DNA of 41,019 bases from JBFMEX01 sp040752215 (lineage in GTDB: Bacteria > Pseudomonadota > Alphaproteobacteria > Rhizobiales > Hyphomicrobiaceae): positions 1-41,019 of the forward strand of contig JBFMEX010000020.1 in assembly GCA_040752215.1 (NCBI GenBank), given 5' to 3'. The notes under the pieces were generated by a model. The model saw nothing but the letters and a program-made list of their open reading frames with translations. It searched no databases and was not told the origin of the DNA. Of the stretch, positions 1-8,721 are shown in pieces. The stretch's first letter is position 1, and every line of letters begins with the position of its first letter. Position numbers and translations under genes: made by a program.

Positions 1-474
1 CCAAATATTTTCTGGGGGGTGGGCCCCCCCCCGACCGCGATGACCGATGCCGACAAGGCCCTGCTCGCCAAGGCCGATGCGCTCTATGCCACCTGCCGCG
101 CGGCGATGGACCGCCAGGCGATCAAGTCGTGGCTCGACGCGGTGTGGGACGTGATTGCGGAGGCCGACCGCTACTTCGCCAGCGAGAAGCCGTTTGACAA
201 GTCGCACTCGCTCGCGCGCAAGGGCACGATCCTCTACGTTACCGCCGAGGTCGTGCGCCAGCTTGCCATTCTCGTGCAGCCGGTAATGCCGGCTTCCGCT
301 GCCAAACTGCTCGGGCTGCTGGCGCAAGGCGCCGACGTGCCGACCTCGCCGGCCGAGGCGGCGGCGCGCCTCTTCTGCGCGCTCGGTCCGGCCGGCCGCC
401 TGAGGCCCGGCACCGTGCTGCCGCCGCCGGTCGGCGTGTTCCCGCGCTACGTGCCGCCGGAGAGCAAGGCGTGA
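1..474 (+). CDS. metG: Methionyl-tRNA synthetase, C-terminal part (5' truncated by window edge)
   Basis: This is the last ~150 residues of MetRS, which charges tRNA-Met with methionine in the cytoplasm. What is visible is the all-helical anticodon-binding domain: a D-A-D-K-A-L-L segment, then A-M-D-R-Q-A-I-K-S-W-L, a D-K-S-H-S/L-A-R-K motif and the usual hydrophobic V-Q-P-V-M-P-A-S-A-A-K-L-L stretch, ending F-P-R-Y. The catalytic Rossmann domain lies upstream, outside the window. The frame is open back to base 1, but the first ~33 bases (a T run, then G and C homopolymers) translate to residues unlike MetRS and may be a contig-edge error. The stop TGA overlaps the ATG of the TatD gene (TGATG), so the two are translationally coupled. 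The metG-tatD-MBL order is common in alphaproteobacteria. Confidence 0.85.
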   Translation, partial: PNIFWGVGPPPTAMTDADKALLAKADALYATCRAAMDRQAIKSWLDAVWDVIAEADRYFASEKPFDKSHSLARKGTILYVTAEVVRQLAILVQPVMPASAAKLLGLLAQGADVPTSPAEAAARLFCALGPAGRLRPGTVLPPPVGVFPRYVPPESKA

Positions 475-1376
475 TGCTCGTAGACCATCACTGCCACCTC
501 GATTTCCCCGATCTCGCTGGCGACATCGAGGGTGTGGTCGCGCGCGCGGCGACGGCCGGCGTCGGCGTGCTCAATACGATCTCGACCCACGTGGCGAAAT
601 TCGACACCTATCGGGCCATCGCCGAGCGGTTCGCTCACGTCTATTGCTCGGTCGGCACGCATCCCCACAACGCCGATGCCGAGCCCGACGTGACGGTCGA
701 CGACCTGGTGCGGCTCGCTGCCCATCCCAAGGTGATAGCGATCGGCGAGGCGGGCCTCGACTACTATTACAAGCGATCCTCTCCCGAAGCGCAGGCCGAA
801 GGCTTCCGCAGACATATCGCCGCCGCCCGCATCACCGGCCTGCCGCTCGAGATCCACACCCGCGACGCCGACGAGGATACGATCGCGATCCTCGAGGCCG
901 CGCATCGCGATGGGCCGTTTCCCGCGATCCTGCACTGCTTCACCGGCGGGATGGCGCTCGCCATGCGCGCGGTCGAGCTCGGGCTCTATGTCTCCTTCTC
1001 CGGCGTCGTCAGCTTCAAGAAGTCGGATGCGCTGCGCGACATCGCCCGCGCGGTGCCGCTGGAACGGCTGCTGGTCGAGACCGACGCGCCGTTTCTCGCG
1101 CCGGAGCCCAAGCGCGGCAGGACCAACGAGCCCGCCTACGTCGTCCACACCGCCGCCGCGCTGGCCACGGCGCGCGGGCTTTCGGCGGACGAGATCGCGC
1201 GCGCGACAACGGACAATTTCTTTCGGTTGTTCATGAAGGCGAAGCGTCCCGCCGCTCCCACCCCCGTGGTCGGGGAGGGCCGGGGAGGGGGGGAGCCTTC
1301 GACACCGGGTCAAGGGCGCGTCGGGGCTCACTCCACCGCCGACTCCTCCCCACGAGGGGGAGGGGAGAAGGAATGA
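474..1376 (+). CDS. tatD: TatD family metal-dependent hydrolase / DNase
   Basis: This is a TIM-barrel amidohydrolase-superfamily nuclease of the TatD/YcfH/YabD group, expected to cleave DNA 3' ends with two divalent metals. Visible landmarks are V-D-H-H-C-H-L-D near the N terminus (metal ligands), I-G-E-A-G-L-D-Y (metal-bridging Glu), L-E-I-H-T-R-D, I-L-H-C-F-T-G and L-L-V-E-T-D-A-P-F-L. ATG 474 overlaps the metG stop; GTG 471 is also in frame. The family core, about 256 residues, ends near F-F-R-L-F-M-K. The last ~44 residues are low-complexity G/P/R/S and are encoded by GC-rich palindromic repeat DNA (1256-1372), so the natural stop seems to have been replaced by repeat insertion. The stop overlaps the next start (ATGA). 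The family call is firm; the biological substrate is not known. Confidence 0.9.
   Translation: MLVDHHCHLDFPDLAGDIEGVVARAATAGVGVLNTISTHVAKFDTYRAIAERFAHVYCSVGTHPHNADAEPDVTVDDLVRLAAHPKVIAIGEAGLDYYYKRSSPEAQAEGFRRHIAAARITGLPLEIHTRDADEDTIAILEAAHRDGPFPAILHCFTGGMALAMRAVELGLYVSFSGVVSFKKSDALRDIARAVPLERLLVETDAPFLAPEPKRGRTNEPAYVVHTAAALATARGLSADEIARATTDNFFRLFMKAKRPAAPTPVVGEGRGGGEPSTPGQGRVGAHSTADSSPRGGGEKE
1262..1365. repeat. GC-rich palindromic repeat DNA inside the tatD 3' end
   Basis: Two small hairpins lie here: CCCC-GTGGTC-GGGG (1262-1275) and CCTCCCC/GGGGAGG with a 5-nt loop (1345-1363). They have the same C-run/G-run style as palindromes at 2313, 4865, 35915 and 36239. The DNA is read through by tatD, giving the low-complexity tail, and its distal G/A-rich arm supplies the Shine-Dalgarno-like GAGAAGG just before the ATG at 1373. 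Confidence 0.6.
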
Positions 1377-2170
1377 GCTACCGGCTGACGATTCTCGGCT
1401 GCGGCTCGAGTGGCGGCGTGCCGCGCGTCGGCACCATGTGGGGCGCGTGCGATCCATCGAACCCGAGGAACCGCCGCCGGCGCTGCTCGGTGCTCGTCGA
1501 GCGGTACGGGCAGGGCGGCATGACGACCGCGCTCGTCGACACCTCGCCGGACCTGCGCGAGCAGCTCTTGTCGGTTCGGGCCGACCGTCTCGATGGCGTG
1601 CTCTACACCCACGACCATGCCGACCACACGCACGGTATCGACGACCTCAGGATGGTCGCCTACGCGATGAAACGGCGGATCATCATCCATGCCGATCCCG
1701 ACACGCGCGAGAGCCTGACCCGGCGCTTTGCCTATTGTTTCACGACGCCGTCCGGCTCCAGCTATCCGCCGATTCTCGAGGCGCGCACGATCACGCCCGG
1801 CGACACGGTGACGATCGCGGGCGCGGGCGGGCCGATCGAGGCGATCGCGGTTCCCCAGGTGCACGGCGACATCCCCTCGCTCGGCTTCCGCTTCTCGCGC
1901 GTCGCCTATTCGCCCGACATTTCCGACCTGACCGCAGAGGCGGCGGCGATGCTGGACGGACTCGACGTATGGATCGTCGACGCGCTGCGCTACACGCCGC
2001 ACCCGAGCCACTTCCATGTCAAGCGGGCGGTCGAATGGGCGGAGCGGCTCGGTCCGAAGCGCACCATCCTCACCCACATGACCGGCGATCTCGACTATGA
2101 TCGGCTGAGGCGCGAGCTGCCTGCCGGCATCGAGCCGGCCTACGACGGCATGGTGATCGAGTTCGATTGA
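1373..2170 (+). CDS. MBL-fold metallo-hydrolase (PhnP-like phosphodiesterase family)
   Basis: This 265-residue protein has the metallo-beta-lactamase fold. The N terminus has the L-G-C-G-S-S-G-G-V-P motif typical of the PhnP/lipoate-associated MBL subgroup, and the zinc-site signature H-D-H-A-D-H is at residues 80-85. A further histidine region (V-H-G-D, I-L-T-H-M) completes two metal sites. Relatives hydrolyse cyclic or linear phosphodiesters; PhnP itself acts on ribosyl cyclic phosphate, but there is no phn gene here, so the substrate is open. The start ATG overlaps the tatD stop by ATGA, and a GAGAAGG ribosome site derived from repeat DNA lies 2 nt upstream. The gene is last in the metG-tatD-MBL operon and is followed by a hairpin-rich convergent gap. 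Confidence 0.85.
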   Translation: MSYRLTILGCGSSGGVPRVGTMWGACDPSNPRNRRRRCSVLVERYGQGGMTTALVDTSPDLREQLLSVRADRLDGVLYTHDHADHTHGIDDLRMVAYAMKRRIIIHADPDTRESLTRRFAYCFTTPSGSSYPPILEARTITPGDTVTIAGAGGPIEAIAVPQVHGDIPSLGFRFSRVAYSPDISDLTAEAAAMLDGLDVWIVDALRYTPHPSHFHVKRAVEWAERLGPKRTILTHMTGDLDYDRLRRELPAGIEPAYDGMVIEFD

Positions 2171-2312
2171 GCGACCGCCTCGTCGCGCGAACACCTATCT
2201 TCGGCAACCTCGCCATCGACCCGCGCCTATCCGGTTCAGCTAGTCCGGCATCTGCGAAAGACGCGGAAGGGACTTGCAATCTTGGCACCCCGGTCGGAGA
2301 CGGACACCAATT

Positions 2313-2333
2313 CCCTCGCCCTCGGGGAGAGGG
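2313..2333. repeat. REP-like hairpin CCCTCGCCC-TCG-GGGAGAGGG
   Basis: Eight base pairs with one internal mismatch close a TCG loop. It is followed by a CAGGGTGAGGGG tail. From memory this layout is a widespread intergenic palindrome in Pseudomonadota; that is recollection, not a search. Confidence 0.55.
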
Positions 2334-2541
2334 CCAGGGTGAGGGGCTGGCCGCCGGCGTTGTGCCAGCTGCACGCCCCTTGCTCACCCGGCGCGGGATC
2401 GAGCATTTCAGCACCGTTCTATCGTCGCGGCCGCGCCGACCTTTTTCCCCAAGGGAGAGGTCAACAGCGGCCGCGCCATGTGAACCGGACAGCCGTGGGA
2501 CGAGCCCGAGGGCAGGCCCCGACCCCTCCCCGGAAGGGCAG

Positions 2542-2556
2542 GGCTCCTCGGGAGCC
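2542..2556. repeat. Small perfect hairpin GGCTCC-TCG-GGAGCC
   Basis: Six perfect pairs flank a 3-nt loop in the convergent gap. It sits beside a CCCCTCCCC/GGAAGGG run, so it is probably part of a larger repeat. Confidence 0.45.
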
Positions 2557-2604
2557 TGTCCCGATTCCCGCCAACGGCCGAAGCCTTTGTAGGCCCCGGC
2601 TGGC

Positions 2605-2631
2605 GGGGTCAGAACCGCAGGGTCTGACCCC
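2605..2631. repeat. Perfect 9-bp hairpin GGGGTCAGA / TCTGACCCC
   Basis: Nine perfect pairs flank a 9-nt loop. There is no T-run on either side, so it is not a standard intrinsic terminator, though its place between converging genes would allow transcription to end there on both strands. Confidence 0.55.
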
Positions 2632-2774
2632 TACCCGAAGGGTGCTCGAGCGGCAGCACCGCGATATGGTTCATCTGCGATAGCGCAGCCGGCAAGGGGA
2701 GGGGAGATGGTCGGCGGGTGGTCACGGTGGGCAGTCAACGAGAGCCGCGAATGGAATGCTTGCGTCGCGTGCGC

Positions 2775-3536
2775 TCAGCTTGCCTGATCGGAGGGCGCGG
2801 CCTTGCGCCTGCGGGCCAGCCATTCGGCGGCGCTGACCAGATGGCCGTTGCTCCTCGACAGCGGAGAGGCCAACTCGACGACCAGCGGCGCGATATCGGC
2901 CGGTGCGGACAACGTCGTCGGGTCCTCGCCGGGAAACGCCTTGGCACGCATGTGCGTCCTGACCGGGCCGGGATCGAGCAGCGCGACGCGAACATTGGTG
3001 CTCTCGCATTCGGCGGCATAGGTGCGCGCCAGCGCCTCGAGACCGGCCTTGCTGACCGCATAGGGGCCCCAGTAGGCGTGTGTGCCCGCGGCCGCAGCCG
3101 AGGTGACGAATACCGCGCGCCCGGCATCCGAGCGCTTCAGCAGCGGATCGAGAGTGCGGATCAGCCGCCAGTTGGCGTCGAGGTTGGTCTCGCGCACCAT
3201 CTCCCAGCCGTCGGTGGTGACATGGCCGAGCGGCGAGAGCGGGCCGAGCACGCCAGCGTTGGCGATCAGGATGTCGAGCTTCTGCCAGCGCTGGAGCAGC
3301 GTCGGTCCGAGCTGATCCACGCGGTCGCCCTTCCTGAGGTCGAGCTGGAGGATCGTCGCCGAGCCGCCAGCTGCGACGATCTCGTCGTCGAGTTCCTCGA
3401 GTGCGCCCTGCGTGCGGGCGGCAATGACGACGTGCGCTCCGGCACGCGCCAGCGCCAAAGCCGCGGCGCGCCCGATACCGCGCGAGGCGCCGGTGACGAG
3501 CGCAATACGGCCCTTCAGGTCTGGTGTGGTTGGCAT
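2775..3536 (-). CDS. SDR family NAD(P)-dependent oxidoreductase
   Basis: This is a classical short-chain dehydrogenase of 253 residues. The Rossmann motif T-G-A-S-R-G-I-G lies near residues 14-21, followed by N-A-G (I-A-N-A-G-V-L), the catalytic Ser in V-T-S-A-A-A and the Y-x3-K pair in Y-A-V-S-K-A-G. The D-P-G-P-V-R-T segment after the catalytic site is standard. The start is ATG 3536: upstream in-frame residues are Arg/Ala-rich and unlike the family. The substrate cannot be read from sequence. An SDR downstream of purF is an arrangement I recall from rhizobia, but here the TAXI-like gene lies between them. It is the last gene of the minus-strand run and ends in the repeat-rich gap. Confidence 0.88.
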   Translation of the reverse strand: MPTTPDLKGRIALVTGASRGIGRAAALALARAGAHVVIAARTQGALEELDDEIVAAGGSATILQLDLRKGDRVDQLGPTLLQRWQKLDILIANAGVLGPLSPLGHVTTDGWEMVRETNLDANWRLIRTLDPLLKRSDAGRAVFVTSAAAAGTHAYWGPYAVSKAGLEALARTYAAECESTNVRVALLDPGPVRTHMRAKAFPGEDPTTLSAPADIAPLVVELASPLSRSNGHLVSAAEWLARRRKAAPSDQAS

Positions 3537-3670
3537 CGGCGAGGCTCGCTGCGATTGAAACCGAAGGGGCGCGGCCGGGCCGACGGCCACCGCTCCGGCG
3601 TGCTTAGCCGTGCCGGGCGCCCGCCGCAAGGCTCGCGCATCGGGGCGGTTGCCTGTGACCGGTTATGCTC

Positions 3671-4819
3671 CTATGGCTTCGATCTGCTGCCGCCCGGCTC
3701 GATCAGCTCTTTGAGCCCCTCCCGGGCCCGCTCGTAGGCGCCGGCGCCGAGCTCGTGGGCCTTGTCGCGCGCCGGCCTGGTCGCCTCGCTCGCCCCGTCG
3801 GCCGCCTCGCGCGCCTTGTCGAGCATCGGCTTGGCCCTTTCTCGCGCCTCGGCCGAAAGCGCCAGCAGCCGCTCGGCGCTCTCGCCGCTGATCTCGCGGG
3901 TGCGCTTCAACACCCGCGCAAACAGGCTCTGGCGCGGCATCGTACGCTCGGCCGGCAGGGCGCGCATCAACGCGACCGCCTTCGCCTGCTCGTCGGCGGC
4001 GCGGGCGTTGGCGATGCTCTGGGTACGGCCGGTGAACACCACCATCGGCGTGCAAGCCGTCACGAGGTTGGTGCCGCGCCGCAGCCAGCCGGCGTGCGCG
4101 ACCTGCGTCTCCTGCGGGAAATAAACCCGCGCGTCACCGAGCCGCTGCTCGAGAATGGTCTTGTCCAGCATCGACACGAAGCGGCCGCCGAGCTGGCGCA
4201 CGAGCTTGAAGCGGGGGTTGTCGGGATCCGGGAACTGCACGAACACGGCGACGGTATCCTCCGCCGAAAGCGCCATGCGCAGCGCCTCCTCGGTGTCGCT
4301 CGCATGCACGACCTCGCGCGCAAGGGCGAGATCCTTGTCGAACGACTGCAGGAATCGGAATGTCGTGGCACTGCCCGAGTTGACGGGCGGGAGCACGAAG
4401 CGCAGGCGATGGGCATTGCCGGCCAGTGCGCCATAGCTGTCCAGGCTCTCGTTGCGGGTGACCGCGAACAGGCACTCGCGCACGTCGTCGCTGCGGATGC
4501 GCTGGAACGCGTCACTGCCCCCGAAATATCGGGCGCCGAGCGCCAGCACGTCGAGCTGTCCGTAGCCAATCGCCGCCGGCTCGGTGGCGACGCGCTCCAT
4601 GTTGTCGAGCGTGCCCTTGGTGGCGCGGCAGTCGTAGTCGAGCCCGCCCTCGCGCAACGCCGCCGCAAGCTCTGGGCAGAAGCTGGAATGATAGGCGCCG
4701 GTCGCGTCACCCGTGTAGATGTTGCCGGCTGTCGCCGGGAAGACGGTTGCGATCGCCATCAGTGCCGCCGTCAGCCCGCCTCGCAAACCGCCGCATGCCG
4801 TCGCCAATGCCATCCCCAT
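3671..4819 (-). CDS. TAXI-family TRAP transporter solute-binding-like protein with amphipathic C-terminal tail
   Basis: This predicted periplasmic protein has 382 residues. The N terminus has a signal-peptide-like stretch (hydrophobic residues ~15-31, cleavage near A-T-A-G). The next segment, T-G-D-A-T-G-A-Y-H, then G-G-L-D-Y-D-C, T-K-G-T-L-D-N and A-A-I-G-Y-G-Q-L-D, follows the pattern of TAXI-type binding proteins (ligand loop, then 'S/T-x-G-S-x-x-N-L' and 'x-x-G-x-x-Q'). The last ~85 residues form a charged Ala/Glu/Arg/Lys-rich helical tail that the family does not normally have. No TRAP membrane subunits are nearby, so it may be an orphan receptor or may serve a distant permease. ATG 4819 (or ATG 4813) fits the signal peptide; the longer upstream frame crosses a palindromic repeat and is unlikely. 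Family call moderate, role unknown. Confidence 0.7.
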   Translation of the reverse strand: MGMALATACGGLRGGLTAALMAIATVFPATAGNIYTGDATGAYHSSFCPELAAALREGGLDYDCRATKGTLDNMERVATEPAAIGYGQLDVLALGARYFGGSDAFQRIRSDDVRECLFAVTRNESLDSYGALAGNAHRLRFVLPPVNSGSATTFRFLQSFDKDLALAREVVHASDTEEALRMALSAEDTVAVFVQFPDPDNPRFKLVRQLGGRFVSMLDKTILEQRLGDARVYFPQETQVAHAGWLRRGTNLVTACTPMVVFTGRTQSIANARAADEQAKAVALMRALPAERTMPRQSLFARVLKRTREISGESAERLLALSAEARERAKPMLDKAREAADGASEATRPARDKAHELGAGAYERAREGLKELIEPGGSRSKP

Positions 4820-4864
4820 CGATTGCCCAGGGCCATTCAATTCTCGGTCGCCGGCGCACGCCCC

Positions 4865-4881
4865 TCTCCCGGGACGGGAGA
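4865..4881. repeat. Palindrome TCTCCC-GGGAC-GGGAGA upstream of the TAXI-like gene
   Basis: A six-pair hairpin in the same C-run/G-run style as the other dispersed palindromes. It lies in the 251-bp gap between purF and the TAXI-like gene, about 45 bp before the TAXI-like start. The gap shows no other coding signal. Confidence 0.45.
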
Positions 4882-5070
4882 AGGAAGGCGGTGCGGCGCA
4901 GAATGAACTGAATCGCCCTGATCGATTACCTGTCGCGCCGTAGCGCGCAGTCGCCACCTGGGTCGGGAGATTGCCGTCTCGGGGCGGGGGATGCAACCCG
5001 ATTGCGGCGTGCAGGCTCGCGGACGCTGCGACCGCGGACACGCCGGTGGAAGGTCGCCCTGGCGTGGCGC

Positions 5071-6573
5071 TCAGCGCACCTCGGCCAGCAGCGACAATTG
5101 GCGCGGACCGGTGTCGCCGCTCTGGTCGGCGAGAGCGGTCGGGTAGTCGCCAGTGAAGCAGTGGTCGGTGAACTGCGGCGCCAGCGGGTCGCGGCCGTCG
5201 TAGCCGACCGCGCGATAGATGCCGTCGACCGACAGGAAGGCCAGCGAATCGGCGCCCATGAACGTGCGCATGCCCTCGAGGTCGTGGGTGGCGGCGAGCA
5301 GGTCCTTCCGGCGCGGCGTGTCGATGCCGTAGTAGTCGGGATGCGTGATCGGGGGTGAGGCGATGCGCATGTGCACCTCGCGCGCGCCGGCCTCGTACAT
5401 CAGCTCGACGATCTTCTTCGAAGTGGTGCCGCGCACCACACTGTCATCGATCAGCAGGATGCGCTTGCCCCGGATCACGCCGCGGTTGGCGGAGTGCTTC
5501 AGCTTGACGCCGAGGGCGCGAATGCGCTGCTCGGGCTCGATAAACGTCCGCCCGACGTAGTGATTGCGCACGATGCCCATCTCGTAGGGGATGCCCGACT
5601 GCTGCGAGTAGCCGATCGCCGCCGGCACGCCGGAATCCGGGATCGGCACCACCACGTCGACGTCGGCGTGCGACTCGCGCGCCAGCTCCGCGCCCATGCG
5701 CTTCCTGATATCGTAGACGCTGCGCCCGCCGATGATCGAATCGGGGCGCGCGAAGTAGATGTACTCGAATATGCAGGGCCGCGCGGGCCGGCGCGGGAAC
5801 GGCCGGTGGCTTTCGACGCCGGCGTCGGTGATGACCACCACCTCGCCGTTCTCGACCTCGCGCACCAGCTCGGCGCCGACCATGTCGAGGGCGCAGGACT
5901 CCGACGCCAGCACGTAGGCGCCGCCGATCCGGCCGAGCATCAGCGGGCGGATGCCGATCGGATCGCGCGCACCGATCAGCATGTCGTTGGTCAGGCAGAC
6001 GAGGGCGTAGGCGCCATCGATCTGGCGGATCGCCTCGACGAAGCGCTCGACGATGCGCCGCTTCTTGGAGCGCGAAAGGAGGTGCAGGATGACCTCGGTA
6101 TCGGAGGTCGACTGGCAGATCGCGCCCGAGGAGATCAGCTCGCGGCGCAGCGTCAGCGCGTTGGTGAGGTTGCCGTTGTGGGCGACGGCGAAGCCGCCGG
6201 TGTCGAGGTCGGCGAACAGCGGCTGCACATTGCGCAGGATGGTATCGCCAGTGGTCGAGTAGCGGTTGTGGCCGACCGCCATGCGGCCCTTGAGGCGGCG
6301 GATCACGGTGGCCTTGTTGAAATTGTCGCCGACCAGTCCGAGCCGACGCTCGGAGTGGAACTGCTTGCCGTCGTAGGTGACGATGCCGGCTGCTTCCTGG
6401 CCGCGATGCTGCAGTGCGTGCAGGCCGAGCGTGGTCAGTGCCGAGGCGTCGGGATGGCCGAAGATGCCGAAAACACCGCACTCCTCGCGCAACCGGTCGT
6501 CGCCGTAGCGCGATAGAGCCAACGCCTCCGGTGCGGCAGTCCGACCCGCCCCACGCTCCTGCCGGTCTGTCAT
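5071..6573 (-). CDS. purF: Amidophosphoribosyltransferase
   Basis: PurF catalyses the first committed step of purine synthesis, PRPP plus glutamine to 5-phosphoribosylamine. The Ntn-type glutaminase domain is N-terminal: the catalytic nucleophile is Cys32 in E-E-C-G-V-F-G, preceded by a 31-residue propeptide that must be removed. The phosphoribosyltransferase domain carries the PRPP loop I-L-L-I-D-D-S-V-V-R-G-T-T. The propeptide places it with the Bacillus-type, Fe-S-containing PurF group. ATG 6573 is chosen because GGGAGG lies just upstream (6579-6584); two earlier in-frame ATGs (6594, 6603) lack such a site. It follows cvpA by 52 bp, the same pairing as in E. coli. Confidence 0.96.
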   Translation of the reverse strand: MTDRQERGAGRTAAPEALALSRYGDDRLREECGVFGIFGHPDASALTTLGLHALQHRGQEAAGIVTYDGKQFHSERRLGLVGDNFNKATVIRRLKGRMAVGHNRYSTTGDTILRNVQPLFADLDTGGFAVAHNGNLTNALTLRRELISSGAICQSTSDTEVILHLLSRSKKRRIVERFVEAIRQIDGAYALVCLTNDMLIGARDPIGIRPLMLGRIGGAYVLASESCALDMVGAELVREVENGEVVVITDAGVESHRPFPRRPARPCIFEYIYFARPDSIIGGRSVYDIRKRMGAELARESHADVDVVVPIPDSGVPAAIGYSQQSGIPYEMGIVRNHYVGRTFIEPEQRIRALGVKLKHSANRGVIRGKRILLIDDSVVRGTTSKKIVELMYEAGAREVHMRIASPPITHPDYYGIDTPRRKDLLAATHDLEGMRTFMGADSLAFLSVDGIYRAVGYDGRDPLAPQFTDHCFTGDYPTALADQSGDTGPRQLSLLAEVR

Positions 6574-6625
6574 GGCTGCCTCCCGCTCGAGCATGCCGTT
6601 CACCCGACGCCTGCGACAAGTCTGG

Positions 6626-7285
6626 TTAAGCGGGCAAGTCGCTCCCGCTGCCGGATCGGGGCGCCTCCCGATGCCGTGTGACAGATATATGATATGCCAT
6701 GCCCAAGGCTAGAGCGGCACTTCGTCCGCCGTGAAGAATGAGCGTGCCTTGTTGCTCGCCTTTGCTGCGCTCGAAGATCGGCATCACCTGTTCCAGCATC
6801 ACCTGATGCAGCGCATTGCCGGCCCCCTTGATCTGCGGCAGCGACATCGACCGGCCGACCCAGTCGTAGCGGGAATCGAGATCGGGGATGAACCAGGAGA
6901 ACAGCATGTAGGGGATGACGATCAGGATGAAGCCGCGGGCGACACCGAACACGAACCCGAGCACCCGGTCGATCATGCCGACGCGGCTGTCGAGGATGCT
7001 GTCGGAGATCCGGGCGGTAATCAGGTGAACGACGATCAGGGTAAGCAGGAAGATCAGGCCCGAGATGACGATCTGGGCGATCGGAACCTGGGTGCCCATC
7101 TGCTGCGCCATCTCCTCGGCCAGCTTGCGCAGGCCGAGGAACCCCCACAACGCGGCGGCGGCGGCGGCGACCCAGGACAGGATCGACAACAGCTCCCGCG
7201 TCAGACCGCGGTACATTGCCAGCAGGCCGGAGATGAAGCCGACCGCCAGCAGCGCGGCATCCAGGTAGGTGAGCGGCCCGATCAT
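6626..7285 (-). CDS. cvpA: CvpA family membrane protein
   Basis: This 219-residue inner-membrane protein belongs to the CvpA (colicin V production) family. The first segment (Y-L-D-A-A-L-L-A-V-G-F-I-S-G), the R-G-L-T-R-E-L turn and three more hydrophobic segments (roughly residues 30-50, 70-95, 110-135) match the family's four-helix N-terminal domain, with a polar C-terminal tail. ATG 7285 starts the canonical N terminus; further upstream codons are polar and overlap the radA end. Its exact biochemical role is unknown, but mutants in other bacteria are envelope-sensitive. The radA-cvpA-purF order is conserved in relatives. Confidence 0.9.
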   Translation of the reverse strand: MIGPLTYLDAALLAVGFISGLLAMYRGLTRELLSILSWVAAAAAALWGFLGLRKLAEEMAQQMGTQVPIAQIVISGLIFLLTLIVVHLITARISDSILDSRVGMIDRVLGFVFGVARGFILIVIPYMLFSWFIPDLDSRYDWVGRSMSLPQIKGAGNALHQVMLEQVMPIFERSKGEQQGTLILHGGRSAALALGMAYHISVTRHREAPRSGSGSDLPA

Positions 7286-7340
7286 GGTCGAGAACCCCCG
7301 GTTTTTTGCCTGTTCGGCGGGCGACGGAAGAGCCACGCGT

Positions 7341-8717
<1,377 letters not shown>

Positions 8718-8721
8718 GGCC

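Larger units (their letters stand above)
2171..2774. repeat. Gene-free convergent gap with several palindromic elements
   Basis: This stretch of about 600 bp separates the end of the MBL gene (+) from the end of the SDR gene (-). I find no convincing coding signal. It holds at least three clear hairpins (listed separately at 2313, 2542 and 2605) and a directly repeated 11-mer GCGGCCGCGCC (2428-2438 and 2467-2477). The density of palindromes suggests accumulation of REP-like elements, which could also act as bidirectional terminators for the two converging genes. Confidence 0.6.

Noticed and set aside
2167..2683. Open frames of 130-140 codons in the 2171-2774 gap
   Set aside because: They translate repeat DNA into Pro/Arg/Ser-rich sequence with no domain or ribosome site.
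2718..3737. 339-codon frame antisense to the SDR gene
   Set aside because: The SDR on the other strand has all catalytic motifs; this frame is its shadow.
4820..5041. N-terminal extension of the TAXI-like protein
   Set aside because: It would place 74 low-complexity residues before the signal peptide and run through a palindromic repeat; starting at 4819 or 4813 is far more likely.
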